In this document: piece after piece, positions 35,917 through 46,300 of the stretch
Numbering within the stretch: the first letter of the stretch is position 1
Layout of the letters: the number at the start of each line of letters is the position of its first letter
Source of the DNA: Isochrysis galbana
Taxonomy: Eukaryota; Haptophyta; Isochrysidales; Isochrysidaceae
Direction: 5' to 3'
Length of the DNA stretch: 64,000 nt
Assembly (NCBI GenBank): GCA_018136815.1
Contig: CM030938.1
Span: 1,276,202 to 1,340,201 of the forward strand
Program-made: the position numbers and the translations under genes
Notes under the pieces: generated by a model
What the model was told of the DNA's origin: nothing
Databases searched by the model: none
The model's input: the letters and a program-made list of their open reading frames with translations, nothing else

Positions 35917-36420
35917 GGATATCGACAACGACAATGTCGACCCGCCGCCGTGCGATCCTACCTCCTACGAGGGCATTACGAGTGCATGGGCGGCTATCGA
36001 CATGCTCAAAGGCTCGGATCTGGAGTGGTCTACTGTGCTCGTCATCACAGTGGACGGGAAGAAGAAGAACCGTTGCGTGCCCTCTGCAACAATGTGTACT
36101 CGGGCGGGCCCTCCAACATTCGGACGCATCTCGACATGAGCATCAAGCCGCGCAACACCCGCGAGTGCAAGCCCAAGCTGCCCTTCAAAGCTCGGCATAC
36201 AGAGGTATTGGCAGTCCTACGCGCACGCGCGGACAGAGCCCAGCTAAAGGTTGCTGCTGCCACTGCCAAGCAAAGCGCGCGCGCGCAAGCGACTGCAGTT
36301 GAGCCTGCCATGCAGTTTTTTAAGGTGTCGACGCCCGATGCCGTCGCAAAGGCCTGGATGAGACTCATCGTGAAGAAGGCCCTTCCGCTCGATCTGGTGG
36401 ACGGGCTACTGGCCGCCTAG
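35917..36420 (+). pseudogene. BED zinc-finger / hAT-transposase-like N-terminal fragment
   Basis: The first frame starts MDIDNDNVDPPPCDPTSYEG and runs to VDGKKKNRC. A frameshift at about 36075, exactly at the first zinc-ligand Cys, moves the homologous sequence into another frame: LCNNVYSGGPSNIRTHLDMS, the second Cys and the distal His of a BED finger. Later the frame reads AMQFFKVSTPDAVAKAWMRL, VKKALPLDLVDGLLAA and stops at 36420. BED finger followed by this helix is the usual start of hAT-family transposases. The catalytic and dimerisation domains are absent, so this is a truncated and frameshifted relic. Confidence 0.6.
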
Positions 36421-36880
36421 CGCGCCCCGTTCACCTTGTCTTCACCTGCACCTGCAGTTCTTGTACTCTCACCTTCACCTGCACCTTCAACGAAGAAAAA
36501 ACTTCGGACCAGCACCTTCCCAGTTGGAAAAATTTTTTTATTTGAAGCGACTCGAGTAATCTCCATTACTTGATTATTTCTGGGCGCGAATTTTGACGAG
36601 TAATCGTCATTGACTACATCAGAATTGCAAGTAATCAAGTGTTGATTACTACCTTAACCCCAGTAATCAGGGCAAGTAGCTAGTAGTGGACTACTCATTG
36701 TATTCTAGGTGAGGCTTGTTTTTCTCCTCAACATCCATCAGCGCTCTCTACGCCCTCGCCACTCGCTCGCTCGACTCGCAACAACCCGAACCAGCCCGAC
36801 CCAATGTCTGAACCCCCCGCCTTCTGCAACCCCGACCTGACCAAGACCGCTGACGAGGATGCGTCAGCTGCCGGTAGGCC
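36421..36880. other. Intergenic, AT-richer, no gene
   Basis: Contains repeated TAATC/GATTA words (36560-36690), which pair as short inverted repeats. No gene is supported. Confidence 0.4.
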
Positions 36881-36990
36881 CAGGCGGAAATATTCCGAAA
36901 AACTTGCCCAAATATTCAGCAAAAATATCCCATTTATATGCCGGCGAGCTGCCCAAATATCCCGAAAAATATCTCGTTATAGAGTTTTTT
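36840..36990 (+). repeat. AT-rich dispersed repeat (RRKYSEKL repeat), copy 2
   Basis: GCCGGTAGGCCCAGGCGGAA and the following ATATTCCGAAAAACTTGCCC match copy 1 (inverted) and, over its first half, copy 3 (inverted). It encodes EDASAAGRPRRKYSEKLAQI, IPFICRRAAQISRKIS. Confidence 0.8.
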
Positions 36991-37006
36991 TTGCGCGCGT
37001 TTCCGC

Positions 37007-37327
37007 ATGTTACCCCCCAGGAGCCAACGCCCCCCAGGAGCTATTGGGGGTCCCCCGAGACCGAGAGCTATCGGGGGGAAATTTTCTCCCGATCGCCAAC
37101 CGCCCCACCGAGAGCTATCGGGGGACCGAGAAAATCCCCCGAGAGCTATTGGGAGATTTTACGTCCCGGGGCCCCTATGAGCAATCTCCCAATAGCTCTC
37201 GGGGGATTTTCTCGGTCCCCCGATAGCTCTTGGTGGGGCGGTTGGCGATCGGGAGAAAATTTCCCCCCGATAGCTCTCGGGGGCCCCCGATAGCTCCTGG
37301 AGGGCGTTGGCTCCTGGGGGGTAACAT
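37007..37327. mobile_element. 321-bp near-perfect palindrome (foldback/MITE-like)
   Basis: The left arm (37007-37158) starts ATGTTACCCCCCAGGAGCCA and the right arm (37183-37327) ends with its reverse complement. The innermost stem pairs GAGAGCTATTGGGAGATT (37141-37158) with its complement at 37183-37200, around a 24-base loop. Each arm also contains several copies of GAGAGCTATCGGGGG. No coding capacity. It lies 10 bp left of the LINE target site, in a cluster of insertions. Confidence 0.92.
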
Positions 37328-37353
37328 ATATATATCTTTCTTTACGCCCTCAC

Positions 37354-40159
37354 TAGGCCTAGCCCTGGCGATAGACTGGGAAAAAGCCTTCGATAGAGTC
37401 AGTTGGGATTATTATCATAAAGCGATACAAGCGCTGGGCTTCGGCCCTGGTTACTCTAGATGGCTAGCGCTATTAACCAACACGGATTCACTCCCGATCA
37501 GATGGATCAAGGCTAACGGCAGACGCAGCAATCCCTTCACGATACATTGCGGCATGCCCCAAGGATGCCCGCTATCGCCCCTAGCCTTTCTCCTAGTGGC
37601 CGAAGGCCTAACACGTCTAGTAAACGCCGACCCGGAGATGAAAGGAATCAGGATAGGACCTAGAGAGTTGAGGCTTTCGCAGTTTGCGGATGACACGCAA
37701 ATTTTAGCAAACTCCTTCGAGTCATTGGAGAGGGCGATGCACATTCTAGAAAGCTATGGAACCGCCACCGGGGCTAAAGTGAACAAAAGCAAGAGCATAC
37801 TAATACGAATGGGATCACTTACGGGAGCGCAGGTCCCCGAGACGCTAGCTTATCTTAAAACGCTCGGCGAAGGCGAATTTGCGACCATACTAGGAGTCCC
37901 ATTCTGGGAAGGAACAGACAATGACTCCTTCTGGGAGAAGCTATACGCCAAGCTTAAAAAGAAAGTCGCAACATGGAGGGGAATGACGAGTCTCTCCATT
38001 CATGGAAGGACCCTACTAGTGAACTTCATAATATACGGGACGCCGAGATATTGGCTGTCCACGTCCACCCCGCCGGCGTGGTTCATGGAGGCCATAGATT
38101 CTGACGTTCAAACAATACTATGGGATAGATCTCCCCGACTACAGGCGGACGAGTTAGGCTCCTCGCACGAGGGTATAAAATGGATAACCCTTCCGGCGTA
38201 CCCGAGAGTGGGGACGAGAGAAGACGGGCCCCTATTGGGTGTCGGACTACTCCCCATGGCCGAACACACGCGAGCGCTTCAAGCGATATGGATAGCCCGC
38301 TACCTAAACCCGTCAACGGCGGAATGGAAAACGGTCTTAGTCTTAGACCAATGGTTCTGCCGCACCCCCTTAGGGCGCGCGGCGGTCTTCGCGAAGGTCG
38401 ACGTGAAGAGCCTCACGGCTAGCATTCGTGGTAATAGCACGCTCCCGGCTTTTTGGAAGCATGCGCTCGAGAACTTTAGACGGATTAACTTCCATAGGGA
38501 AACAAACACACGGGAAGGAACCCTGGGCTCCCCGATATGGCACGATCTTTTCCACAAACCTCCGGCGATTCACCATTCACATAGGACATAGGTCTAAATG
38601 GGAGTCTCTTCAGACGGTTATCGTACACAATACGATTAACCCGGACACGGGGGACATATACACTACAGAGGAATGCGCGGCTTACTTGCCGGACGGAGAA
38701 CGGTGGATACGCCATAGAGGAAATTACATTTCAGTAGCCCCCCTTCTTAAGTCGTGGGAAAAGATATCCGAATGGACTAGATCAAGACTAGTAGATACCA
38801 CATCTGACTATACGGACCTTCTTAGAAAACAAGCGAAGCCCCCGCCTCCTCCTCCGGAGGAGCAAGAGTTAGTCCCTCAAGAAGATCCGGACGCGCATGA
38901 TCTAGGTGACATTCTAGTGGACAAAGACCATAACTTCTATCTGCGCCGAAAAGGCGATCACCACAAAGTCCAACTTAATGTTATGGGAGAGCCCCACATC
39001 CACGAGCGGATCAGCCCGCAACTATTGCCCGATGAGCTATTCACCCCACTGAAGTGGGGACGAGCGTACGACGGCCCGGCGGAAACAGCGTATCCGATAC
39101 CTCAAGAGTACACGCTAAAAGGCACGCAAACTACGCTAGAGGATGTGAGTGTCAGGGTCTTGACTAAAGCGTTCCTCGCTTTGAGGAAAACCAAAGCACA
39201 AAAATCCACACTAAGATGGGAGAAAAGGTTACCGGTCCTCTCGGGGAAGTGGAAACAAGTATCGCAACTGTACAAATATAACTTTTTAACACCTAGGGAC
39301 TCCTATTTGCATTTTAAACATATTCTACATAGGAGAATAGCTACGGCGAACCGTTTTGCCGACGATCCGACATGCCGCTTTTGTGGCATAGCCCCCGAGA
39401 GTTCCACTCACTTGGCCTCATGTATCGCGACGGAGCCTGTCTTTGAATTCATAGAAGGACTTTTAGGGATTTGCCTTAAGCCGGGATCCGAAATACCCCA
39501 ACGTCTTTTCTGCTATCAGGTGGACAGACCGCACCCCTCCTCAGGATACTTAGGTATCTTGGCGTGGAGGTATATTCTAACCGACTTCTATAACATTCAG
39601 TATGGCAACGCGGACGGCAGGTCCGTCAGGTCGATCTTAAGAGCGATCCTCACGAGATATCACCTGTTAGTAACGGCGAAAGTCGGTTTCTTTCAGAGGC
39701 TAAAAAAACAACGGGAGAATATGGGGTTACACGCCCCGAGCAACAAACACATTAAGAGAATGATAAGCCCGCTGTACACGGTGGACAAGGATTTCAACAT
39801 AGGAACGTCGGAGGACCTCTTGCAAGCGGCAAGGGGGCTAGACCTACGACACATCACCTAAAGCAGCTAAATCTCTGGGTAGGAATCACAGCAGTTACCA
39901 AAAAAGGAATCAAAATTATTTAAGGGAGAATAACCAAAGCTAACACCGAAAGCAAAGGACGAGCCACAGTCTCCCGCCCCCTTCTCTCCAACTCCTGGCC
40001 GAAGCAGCGCGCGCGGCCTCCCCGGAACCAGCTTCTCCGCTAACGAGGGAACTGGGGAAGGGGGAGGGGGTTGTTAGGGGTTAAGGTTGGGTAGTAGGGA
40101 GGTACACAAGCACACTGCCTCACGCCGCACACGTAGCGGGGTTTTTTAAGAAGATTTTT
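37354..40159 (+). mobile_element. 5'-truncated LINE with reverse transcriptase, 17-bp target-site duplication
   Basis: Flanked by TTTCTTTACGCCCTCAC at 37337-37353 and 40160-40176. The 2.8-kb element begins inside the reverse-transcriptase domain and ends with a 3' untranslated region (39862-40159) whose last bases are TTTTTTAAGAAGATTTTTTT. Loss of the 5' part with an intact 3' end and a duplication is the expected product of target-primed reverse transcription. The truncated 3431-3726 copy shares this 3' end. Confidence 0.92.
37363..39861 (+). pseudogene. LINE ORF2 (reverse transcriptase to zinc knuckle), truncated and frameshifted
   Basis: The reading starts at LALAIDWEKAFDRVSWDYYH, reverse-transcriptase motif A. 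It continues with GMPQGCPLSPLAFLLVAEGL (motif B) and LRLSQFADDTQILA (motif C, the catalytic Asp-Asp), then thumb and connection regions to a stop at 38591. A single frameshift near 38575 moves the homologous sequence to the next frame (HRSKWESLQTVIVHNTINPD), which runs to 39861. The tail contains LHFKHILHRRIATANRF and the zinc knuckle CRFCGIAPESSTHLASC, then LAWRYILTDFY. The order fits L1-type LINE ORF2. The endonuclease and the fingers of the polymerase are missing because of the 5' truncation; with the frameshift the copy cannot make an active protein. Confidence 0.9.
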
Positions 40160-40176
40160 TTTCTTTACGCCCTCAC

Positions 40177-40785
40177 GCCTCACGCCCTCTTGCACCTTCC
40201 CCATATCATCTCTCTTCTCTCCCTGTAAGTAGAGAACATTTAGTAATCATTAGCAAATAGATATGCACACATTCTCATTCCATCATTCCATCAATCACAT
40301 CACTGCTTTCCCACTTCCTGCTTCCTCTTGGTGCGGTTGTAACGCAACAAGACAGAGGCCTCAACTTGATCAGCCAAAGAAGTTGCACGCACAGGAGGAA
40401 ACATACACATACACGCAAGCAAAGAGAAGACACGCTCACACGAAGCAGAATTATGTGCCTCACACCAGCAGGGCGAGCAGCGCTTGGTTGGGTGGCAGGG
40501 CATACCGCATACCTCTCGGAGTCGGAGGCATCGCGGGGGGTTGCGTTCTCCCGCCTCCCGCCAACCGCCAACAGACAGTGCTGTTCCCATGCGACTCCGC
40601 TCCTGGGGGCTCACGGATTATGATAGTAACATGCGTAAATATCACGTATTGAGAGTTGAACTAACCAAGCTCGCACTGGATCTATATTTTTCGCGCTTAG
40701 TGCTAGTGCCGCCGGCCATGCGCCATGCCTTTTTAATGATTTTCTTGTTGAAAGGGGGGCTTTGTTTTTGATCTCGTTGCTTGAG
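40177..40785. other. Intergenic, no gene recognised
   Basis: No supported gene on either strand; moderate GC DNA between the LINE and the third AT-rich repeat. Confidence 0.45.
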
Positions 40786-40925
40786 CAGCCCAAATATTCC
40801 GCAAAATATGCGAAATATTCTTTGGGCCATATTCGCCCAAATATCCCGCGAAATATCCTGAATATTTCCGCCTGGGCCTAGCCGCCGGTGCGTCTTCATT
40901 CACTCGTTCACTCGGCGCGCCATCT
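40786..40925 (-). repeat. AT-rich dispersed repeat (RRKYSEKL repeat), copy 3
   Basis: On the minus strand it encodes NEDAPAARPRRKYSGYFAGY and carries the same CTAGGCCCAGGCGGAAATAT block as copies 1 and 2. It then diverges but keeps repeated CCCAAATATTCCG-type words. Confidence 0.7.
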
Positions 40926-42097
40926 ACGGACGAGGCTCGCCTCGTTTCGACAACAACGCACAACACTCTCACAGACACCCACACACCCAACACCAATATC
41001 TCAACAGAGGCTACATGCCTCGCCAAAGCGCAAGACGGCAGAGGCCGAGAGGGGCCCCAGTTCAAGACAGTCTCCAAGCACAACGTCCTACCACACTCCC
41101 AAGATTGACGAATGAGTGATGTGAGGTGGTGTCTCGTGGCCCCTCGTCGCGATGTAGCGCGCTCCCTCCCCCTCTCTCAAGACTTCTCTTCACTCTGCTG
41201 TGCCCCTAGCTTGCCCCATTGAGACTTCCCACGATCAAGCATCCGCTTGGGCTTTTGACAACCCTTTGAGGCGCCACCTGGGGACTAGATAGAAGGTAGG
41301 TGGGTCGCAAGCGCGCAAGCGCGCGCCATGGGCGAGCGCCCCAGGCTCCTTTTCGGGGGGGCGGAAAGGGGTCGGGGCAAAAAATGAAAATCTCTCGGGG
41401 TCCCATGATAGGAGGTGGTGCGGAGGAAAATGACCGAGCACCTGAGGTTGCGGTCTCTTAATAGTGCGCGCATCGCCAGCCTAACGGCCCGCCTCCGTAC
41501 TCCTTTCCAAGATTCAACATAATTCACTTTCAACATGCAGAAACTTCCCGATTGCGGCTGGCAGTACTTGCTAGTAATGGACAGATTGCGGGACGAGGCA
41601 AACCATCTTCTGCGACAAGTGAAGGACACACAAGACCTCGGCACAGCAACTAGGAGCTCACACGAAAACAGCACCACGCGGCCGCGCCCCTGCGTCTACG
41701 AGGGGCTGGCATGCAGCGTTTGGTGGCGTGCAGCGGAAATCGGATAAGGAAGGCGGAGAGGCGTGCCACTCGCCGCCGGCCGGCAGCGGGAGTCGTGGGC
41801 CAATCCTGGGATACGGCGCCGCGCGGCGGTGGAGGGCAGTCAAGCGGGCGGGCGGAGGCCAGCCGCCGCACAGGCGTCGCATGGAAGGACTCGGGGCAGG
41901 CCCCGGGAGCGAGTACGAGCTCGCCAAGTGAAAGGACAAGTGGCAGAAGCATGGAGAGCATGGCGGGAACAAGAAGAGTACGTGTGGGGCGGCGCGAAGC
42001 GCGACCGCCCCCTCGTCTCGGCGCACGGCGCAGCGCCGGGAGCAGCGTGCAAGATGATCGCGCAGCGCGTGCCATCAGTGGTGACAGGTCTCCGGCC
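40926..42097. other. Intergenic, no gene recognised
   Basis: No convincing gene. The word CACCTGAGGTTGCGGTCTCT near 41435 recurs in similar form near 4517, 21737 and 30557. A 141-codon minus frame (42075-41650) has a hydrophobic stretch but no recognisable domain, and I do not annotate it. Confidence 0.4.
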
Positions 42098-42882
42098 TCA
42101 CGAGAGGACTCCTACCTCCTCGGGCCGGCCGAGCAGCACCCACCGATTGCCGTCGCGGAAGCGGATGCCCTCCCACGGCGCCTCATCGTCGGGGTTGGCT
42201 TCGCGGAAGCGGCCGACGTGAATGCCGTCACCCGCATCGATGTGCTCTCCATCCGGCGAGATGCGCGCCTCGAATGACCAGTGCCGAATTTGCTCGCGGC
42301 CCATCGTGTGCTCATCGCAAGCGATCTTTACCACGTGGCCGATCCCAGGTGGCCCGACATCCGTCATCGAAAAGTGTGCGATGTACTCATACCCCTCGGC
42401 CTCTGGGCAGCGCCGGCGCTCGACGACGATGCGCCGGCTGCAGCCGGGGTGCATCTCATCCCGATAGATACCAGCGAAGCGGTGCGCGCGCGCCGGGTCG
42501 GCCGGGTCGAACGGAGGCAGAACGGTGGGAGCGGCGGAGCCGAGCGCGGTCTCCGCTGGCGGGAGCGGGCGGCTCTCCTCTATGGGCGTGGCTCTGTGTG
42601 GGCTCAGCGGCGAGGCGAGAGAGGAGAGGGGGGGAGATGTGGGCTGCAGCGTGGCGTCGAGCGCGAGCGCGTCGGTGTCGAGTCCGAGGGAAGGCAGAGG
42701 GAAGAAGAGTGAGGGGAGGGCGAGGGACGCGAGATGGAGGAGGACGCCTCTTCTGGAGGGGAGGGAGGGGGAGGGAGCGGTGGAGATGGCGGGGCGCGGG
42801 GTGCGGTGGGCGGGGAGGAGGGAGGGGAGGGGGGGAAGAGGGCCAGGGCCAGGCAGGCGGCGAGGGGAGGGAGGAGGGGCAT
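42098..42882 (-). CDS. Small secreted or plastid-lumen-type protein, start uncertain
   Basis: The supported part is 42757-42098 on the minus strand. It starts SRRGVLLHLASLALPSLFFP, a twin-arginine plus hydrophobic segment like a thylakoid-lumen (Tat) signal. A compact domain of about 130 residues follows: FAGIYRDEMHPGCSRRIVVE, ACDEHTMGREQIRHWSFEAR, DAGDGIHVGRF, WEGIRFRDGNRWVLL. The pattern F-G-Y-D-HPGC then I-F-DGN-W is found in small lumenal proteins of algae of unknown function (from memory of the pattern; not searched). A frame starting at the ATG at 42882 (MPLLPPLAACLALALFPPS) looks like an ER signal peptide, but it is offset by one base. A length error in the G-runs at about 42825-42835, or a small intron, could join the two into a bipartite presequence. 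A GTAGGA donor right before the stop leaves room for another exon. Confidence 0.6.
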
Positions 42883-43534
42883 TTGGGAAGGGGAGGGAGG
42901 AGGGGGAAGGGGGGGGAAAGGGGGGGGGAGCGAGAGGGCGAGGAGTGGGGGGGGGCGGAGGAGGGGGAGGAGGGAGGCTTCGCGTCCTTCTCCCTCCCTC
43001 TCTCTTCTCTCCTCTCCTCTCTCTCTTCTCTCCTCTCCTCTCTCTCATCTCTCCTCTCCTCTCTCTCTTCTCTCCTCTCCTCTCTCTCTTCTCTCCTCTC
43101 CTCTCTCTCTTCTCTTCTCTCCTCTCTCTCTCTTCTCTCTCTGTTGACCGCACTGCGAGGAGGCCGCGCCCGACCCTCTCTCTTCCTTCTTCCACGTAAT
43201 TTCGCCTCCTTCTCCTCTTATCGCGTCCGTCTCTCGGGCCTCTCTCCCATCTCTCTCTCACGTCTTCTATTTCCGTCTTCTCTATATAGACTCTCTCCTC
43301 TTTTCTCTCGCCGCTTCCCTCCTGCCTCCTCCGTCTCATCTTCTCCTCTCTATTCGATTCTATTCATTATTATTCTCTCTGGATCGTTGGCGGGGGGAAA
43401 GAACAGGGCATCGTTGTGTGAGAGAGAGATGGGGGGGAGGGAGGGAGAGAGAGAGAAGGGGTATATGAGTGGGACAGGTGTCTCCGCACCTCGACATTAT
43501 TCAGAAAGTAGGCGAGAAAATTATCCTGGGAGAG

Positions 43535-43573
<39 letters not shown>

Positions 43574-43609
43574 AGGGAGAGAGAGAAAGAGAGAGAGAGA
43601 GAGAGAAAG

Positions 43610-43685
<76 letters not shown>

Positions 43686-44319
43686 GGGAGATGAGGTCAG
43701 GATGATGAGGAGCTCTGGATCTCTCTCGCTCGAGGTGGGAAGGTCTCTAGACATCTGTGGTGGTGGGACTCTCTCGCGATTTTCTTCTCTCTCCGAAGGA
43801 GAGAGATTCCCCGGGAAGAGAGAGAGAGAGTGCGTGTGACAGAGAGGGAGGGAGGGGAGGGGGGGGGGGCAGAGGGAGGGAGAGAGAGAGAGAGGGAGAG
43901 AGAGAGAGAGGGAGGGAGAGGGAGAGGGAGAGAAAGAGGGGGGGGAGAGAGAGACAGAAAGAGAGAGAGAGAAAGAGGAAGGAGGGGAGAGAGGGGAGAG
44001 AGAGAGTGGGAGAGAGAGGGGGGGGGGGGGGAGAGGGAGAGAGATGGATGGACCCGCATGAGATTGAGCTTAATTATTAAGATCGCCGTGTTCGTCCTCC
44101 CTCTCCCCCTCTCTACCAATGGGGAGAGGGAGGGCGAGACTGAGATGGAGATCGCCGCCGTCTCCGTACTATCTCCCCGTATATACCACGGGGGGGGGGG
44201 GGGGGCGGCGAGCACGGGCGAGTTGTGGGGAGGAGAAGAGAAGGGGAGAGAGAAGGGCCGGGAGAGGGGGGAGAGGGGGGAGAGAGAAGGGGAGGTATGA
44301 GGGAAGGGGGACCCGCGGA

Positions 44320-44371
<52 letters not shown>

Positions 44372-44376
44372 AGAGA

Positions 44377-44430
<54 letters not shown>

Positions 44431-44519
44431 AGAGAGAGAGAGACAGGGAGAGGGGAGAGAGAGAGGGACAGAGAGAGAGAGAGAGAAGAGAGAGAAGAGG
44501 GAGAGAGAGAGGGAGAGGG

Positions 44520-44550
<31 letters not shown>

Positions 44551-46300
44551 AGAGAGAGAGGGGGGAGAGAGTGAGAGAGAGGAGACCGAGAGCTCTCCCT
44601 CTCGGCGGGAAGAGAGGGAATCTCGAATCTCCGAGGAGGCGAGGAGAGAGCGGGTTGGCGGGAGAACCCAGGGGGAGACATCTCGGCCAGGTAGAGATCT
44701 CGGAGAGGGAGAGATCTCGGAGAGGGAGAGATCTCGGAGAGATCAGAGATCTCGGAGAGATCAGAGATCTCGGTGAGGGAGGCAGTCTTGGGGTGCGGAG
44801 CGGGGCGCTCGGGAGTTCGGCGACGGGGGCCTCTTGTCCGGGGGGTTGTACAAGTACAGCAAAGGTGTACGTTTGGAATAGAGGAAAACTGCTAGAGGAT
44901 GGGGGGGGGGAGTCAGGAGTCAAAGATACAGATACTAATACTAGTACACCCTCAGCCTCAGCCATCATTAAGCCATACGCCGAATACGAATACTCACTGC
45001 CCGCTACTTTTGACTATGACTAGCGATCCTCCATTTGTGCTGGCGGCGGGATTTGGATTTGGCAAACGCCCCCACGCCCACGCCCGACGCCCGTGCCCCC
45101 TGCCCCGCCCGCCCATCCCCATGCCGCATGTGCATGTGCGCAAGCGCCGCCGAACCATTGTGGATGAGGTAGAAGAGGAGGTCATGGTGATGGATGAGCC
45201 CACGCCCGCGACCGCGCCCGCGCTTCCACACTAGACGGTTGTTATTAGTTGTGGACATTCTAGACGAGAGACGAGAGTGAGGAGGAGGAGGAGACCCGAC
45301 GGGACGGGGCCCGGCGTAGCCACCCCGACGAGCGCTCCGGCACCTCCTTCTCCCGCCTCTCGCCCCACCCACCATAAATAAGCATAAGCACATAATACCT
45401 CCCTGGGCGGCAAGAGGTGTAGCACGACGTACGTCGTACGTGTTGCGCGAGGCGACGGACGTCGAGGGTGCGAGGGAGATTGACGGCAACATCAAAATGC
45501 AAAGTGCGGCTCGAGGCGCGAGGCGCCGGGCGCACGACGAAAATTAGATGAGGGGCCCACATTCAATGAAGCTGTGCGATGGGTAGCACCCAGCGGCCTC
45601 ATATGAAACCGGGCCAACGCCGGTCGCCTCGCTTGGAGGAGGAGAGGCTCAGGCCGCATCGGCTAGCATTTTTTGGTGTCCGCACTTGCCTGCGATGCCG
45701 ATAGGGCCTGACAAGAGTTGCCGGCAACTTTTCGAGCAACTTTGGGGTGTTTGAGCGCGCGATCAACTTGGAACTCACGAGCAACTTCAGGGGACACAAG
45801 ACGCAAGCAACAGCTTGAGCAGCACATCGAGCAACCTACCGAGCAATTTTACCCCTAGCTAGAAGATAGAAGAGCACCTGATGATCTGATGAGCAATTTC
45901 GAAGAATTTCGAATTTCTGGACGCGGTTGCCGCCTGACGCCCTCCCAACCAAGGTCGTTTTGCATTGGTGGGTATGCAACTGCACAACAAGATCTCAAGA
46001 TTTCGACATGGGCATTAGCCGCTCGAATTACCTTCTAGCATTGACTCCCAGCATTCGGCGTGTTGCGAGCATGTGGCATGTATTCTCACTTGTCCAATGC
46101 ATATTTAGTATTTAGGTGCTCTGCCTTAGAAGTTGATTTAGGCGCTCTGCCTTAGAAGTTAAAGTCAAAATAGAGTTTGGGCCAAGCAACACAAACAATG
46201 GCAAAAAGAGTGGCGAGCGCAGCATCATTCGCTTGCCGGTTGCGGAATACCTCACATCGGCCCGAGGCAACGCTGAGGCCGCACGTCGCATCACATCAGC
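42883..46300. repeat. Long low-complexity region (GA/CT arrays), no gene
   Basis: GA- and CT-rich arrays dominate: TCTCTCTTCTCTCCTCTCC-type repeats (42990-43140), GA repeats (43530-43690, 43820-44040, 44310-44580) and a GGAGAGATCTC repeat (44695-44775). Long open frames on both strands here are purely compositional. From 44840 to 46300 composition is normal. A 72-codon frame at 45016-45234 (MTSDPPFVLAAGFGFGKRPH start) is possible but unsupported. Confidence 0.75.

Noticed and set aside
42274..44968. Plus 521-codon and minus 423-codon frames
   Set aside because: Compositional frames through GA/CT microsatellites (SLSLSL or RERERE peptides).
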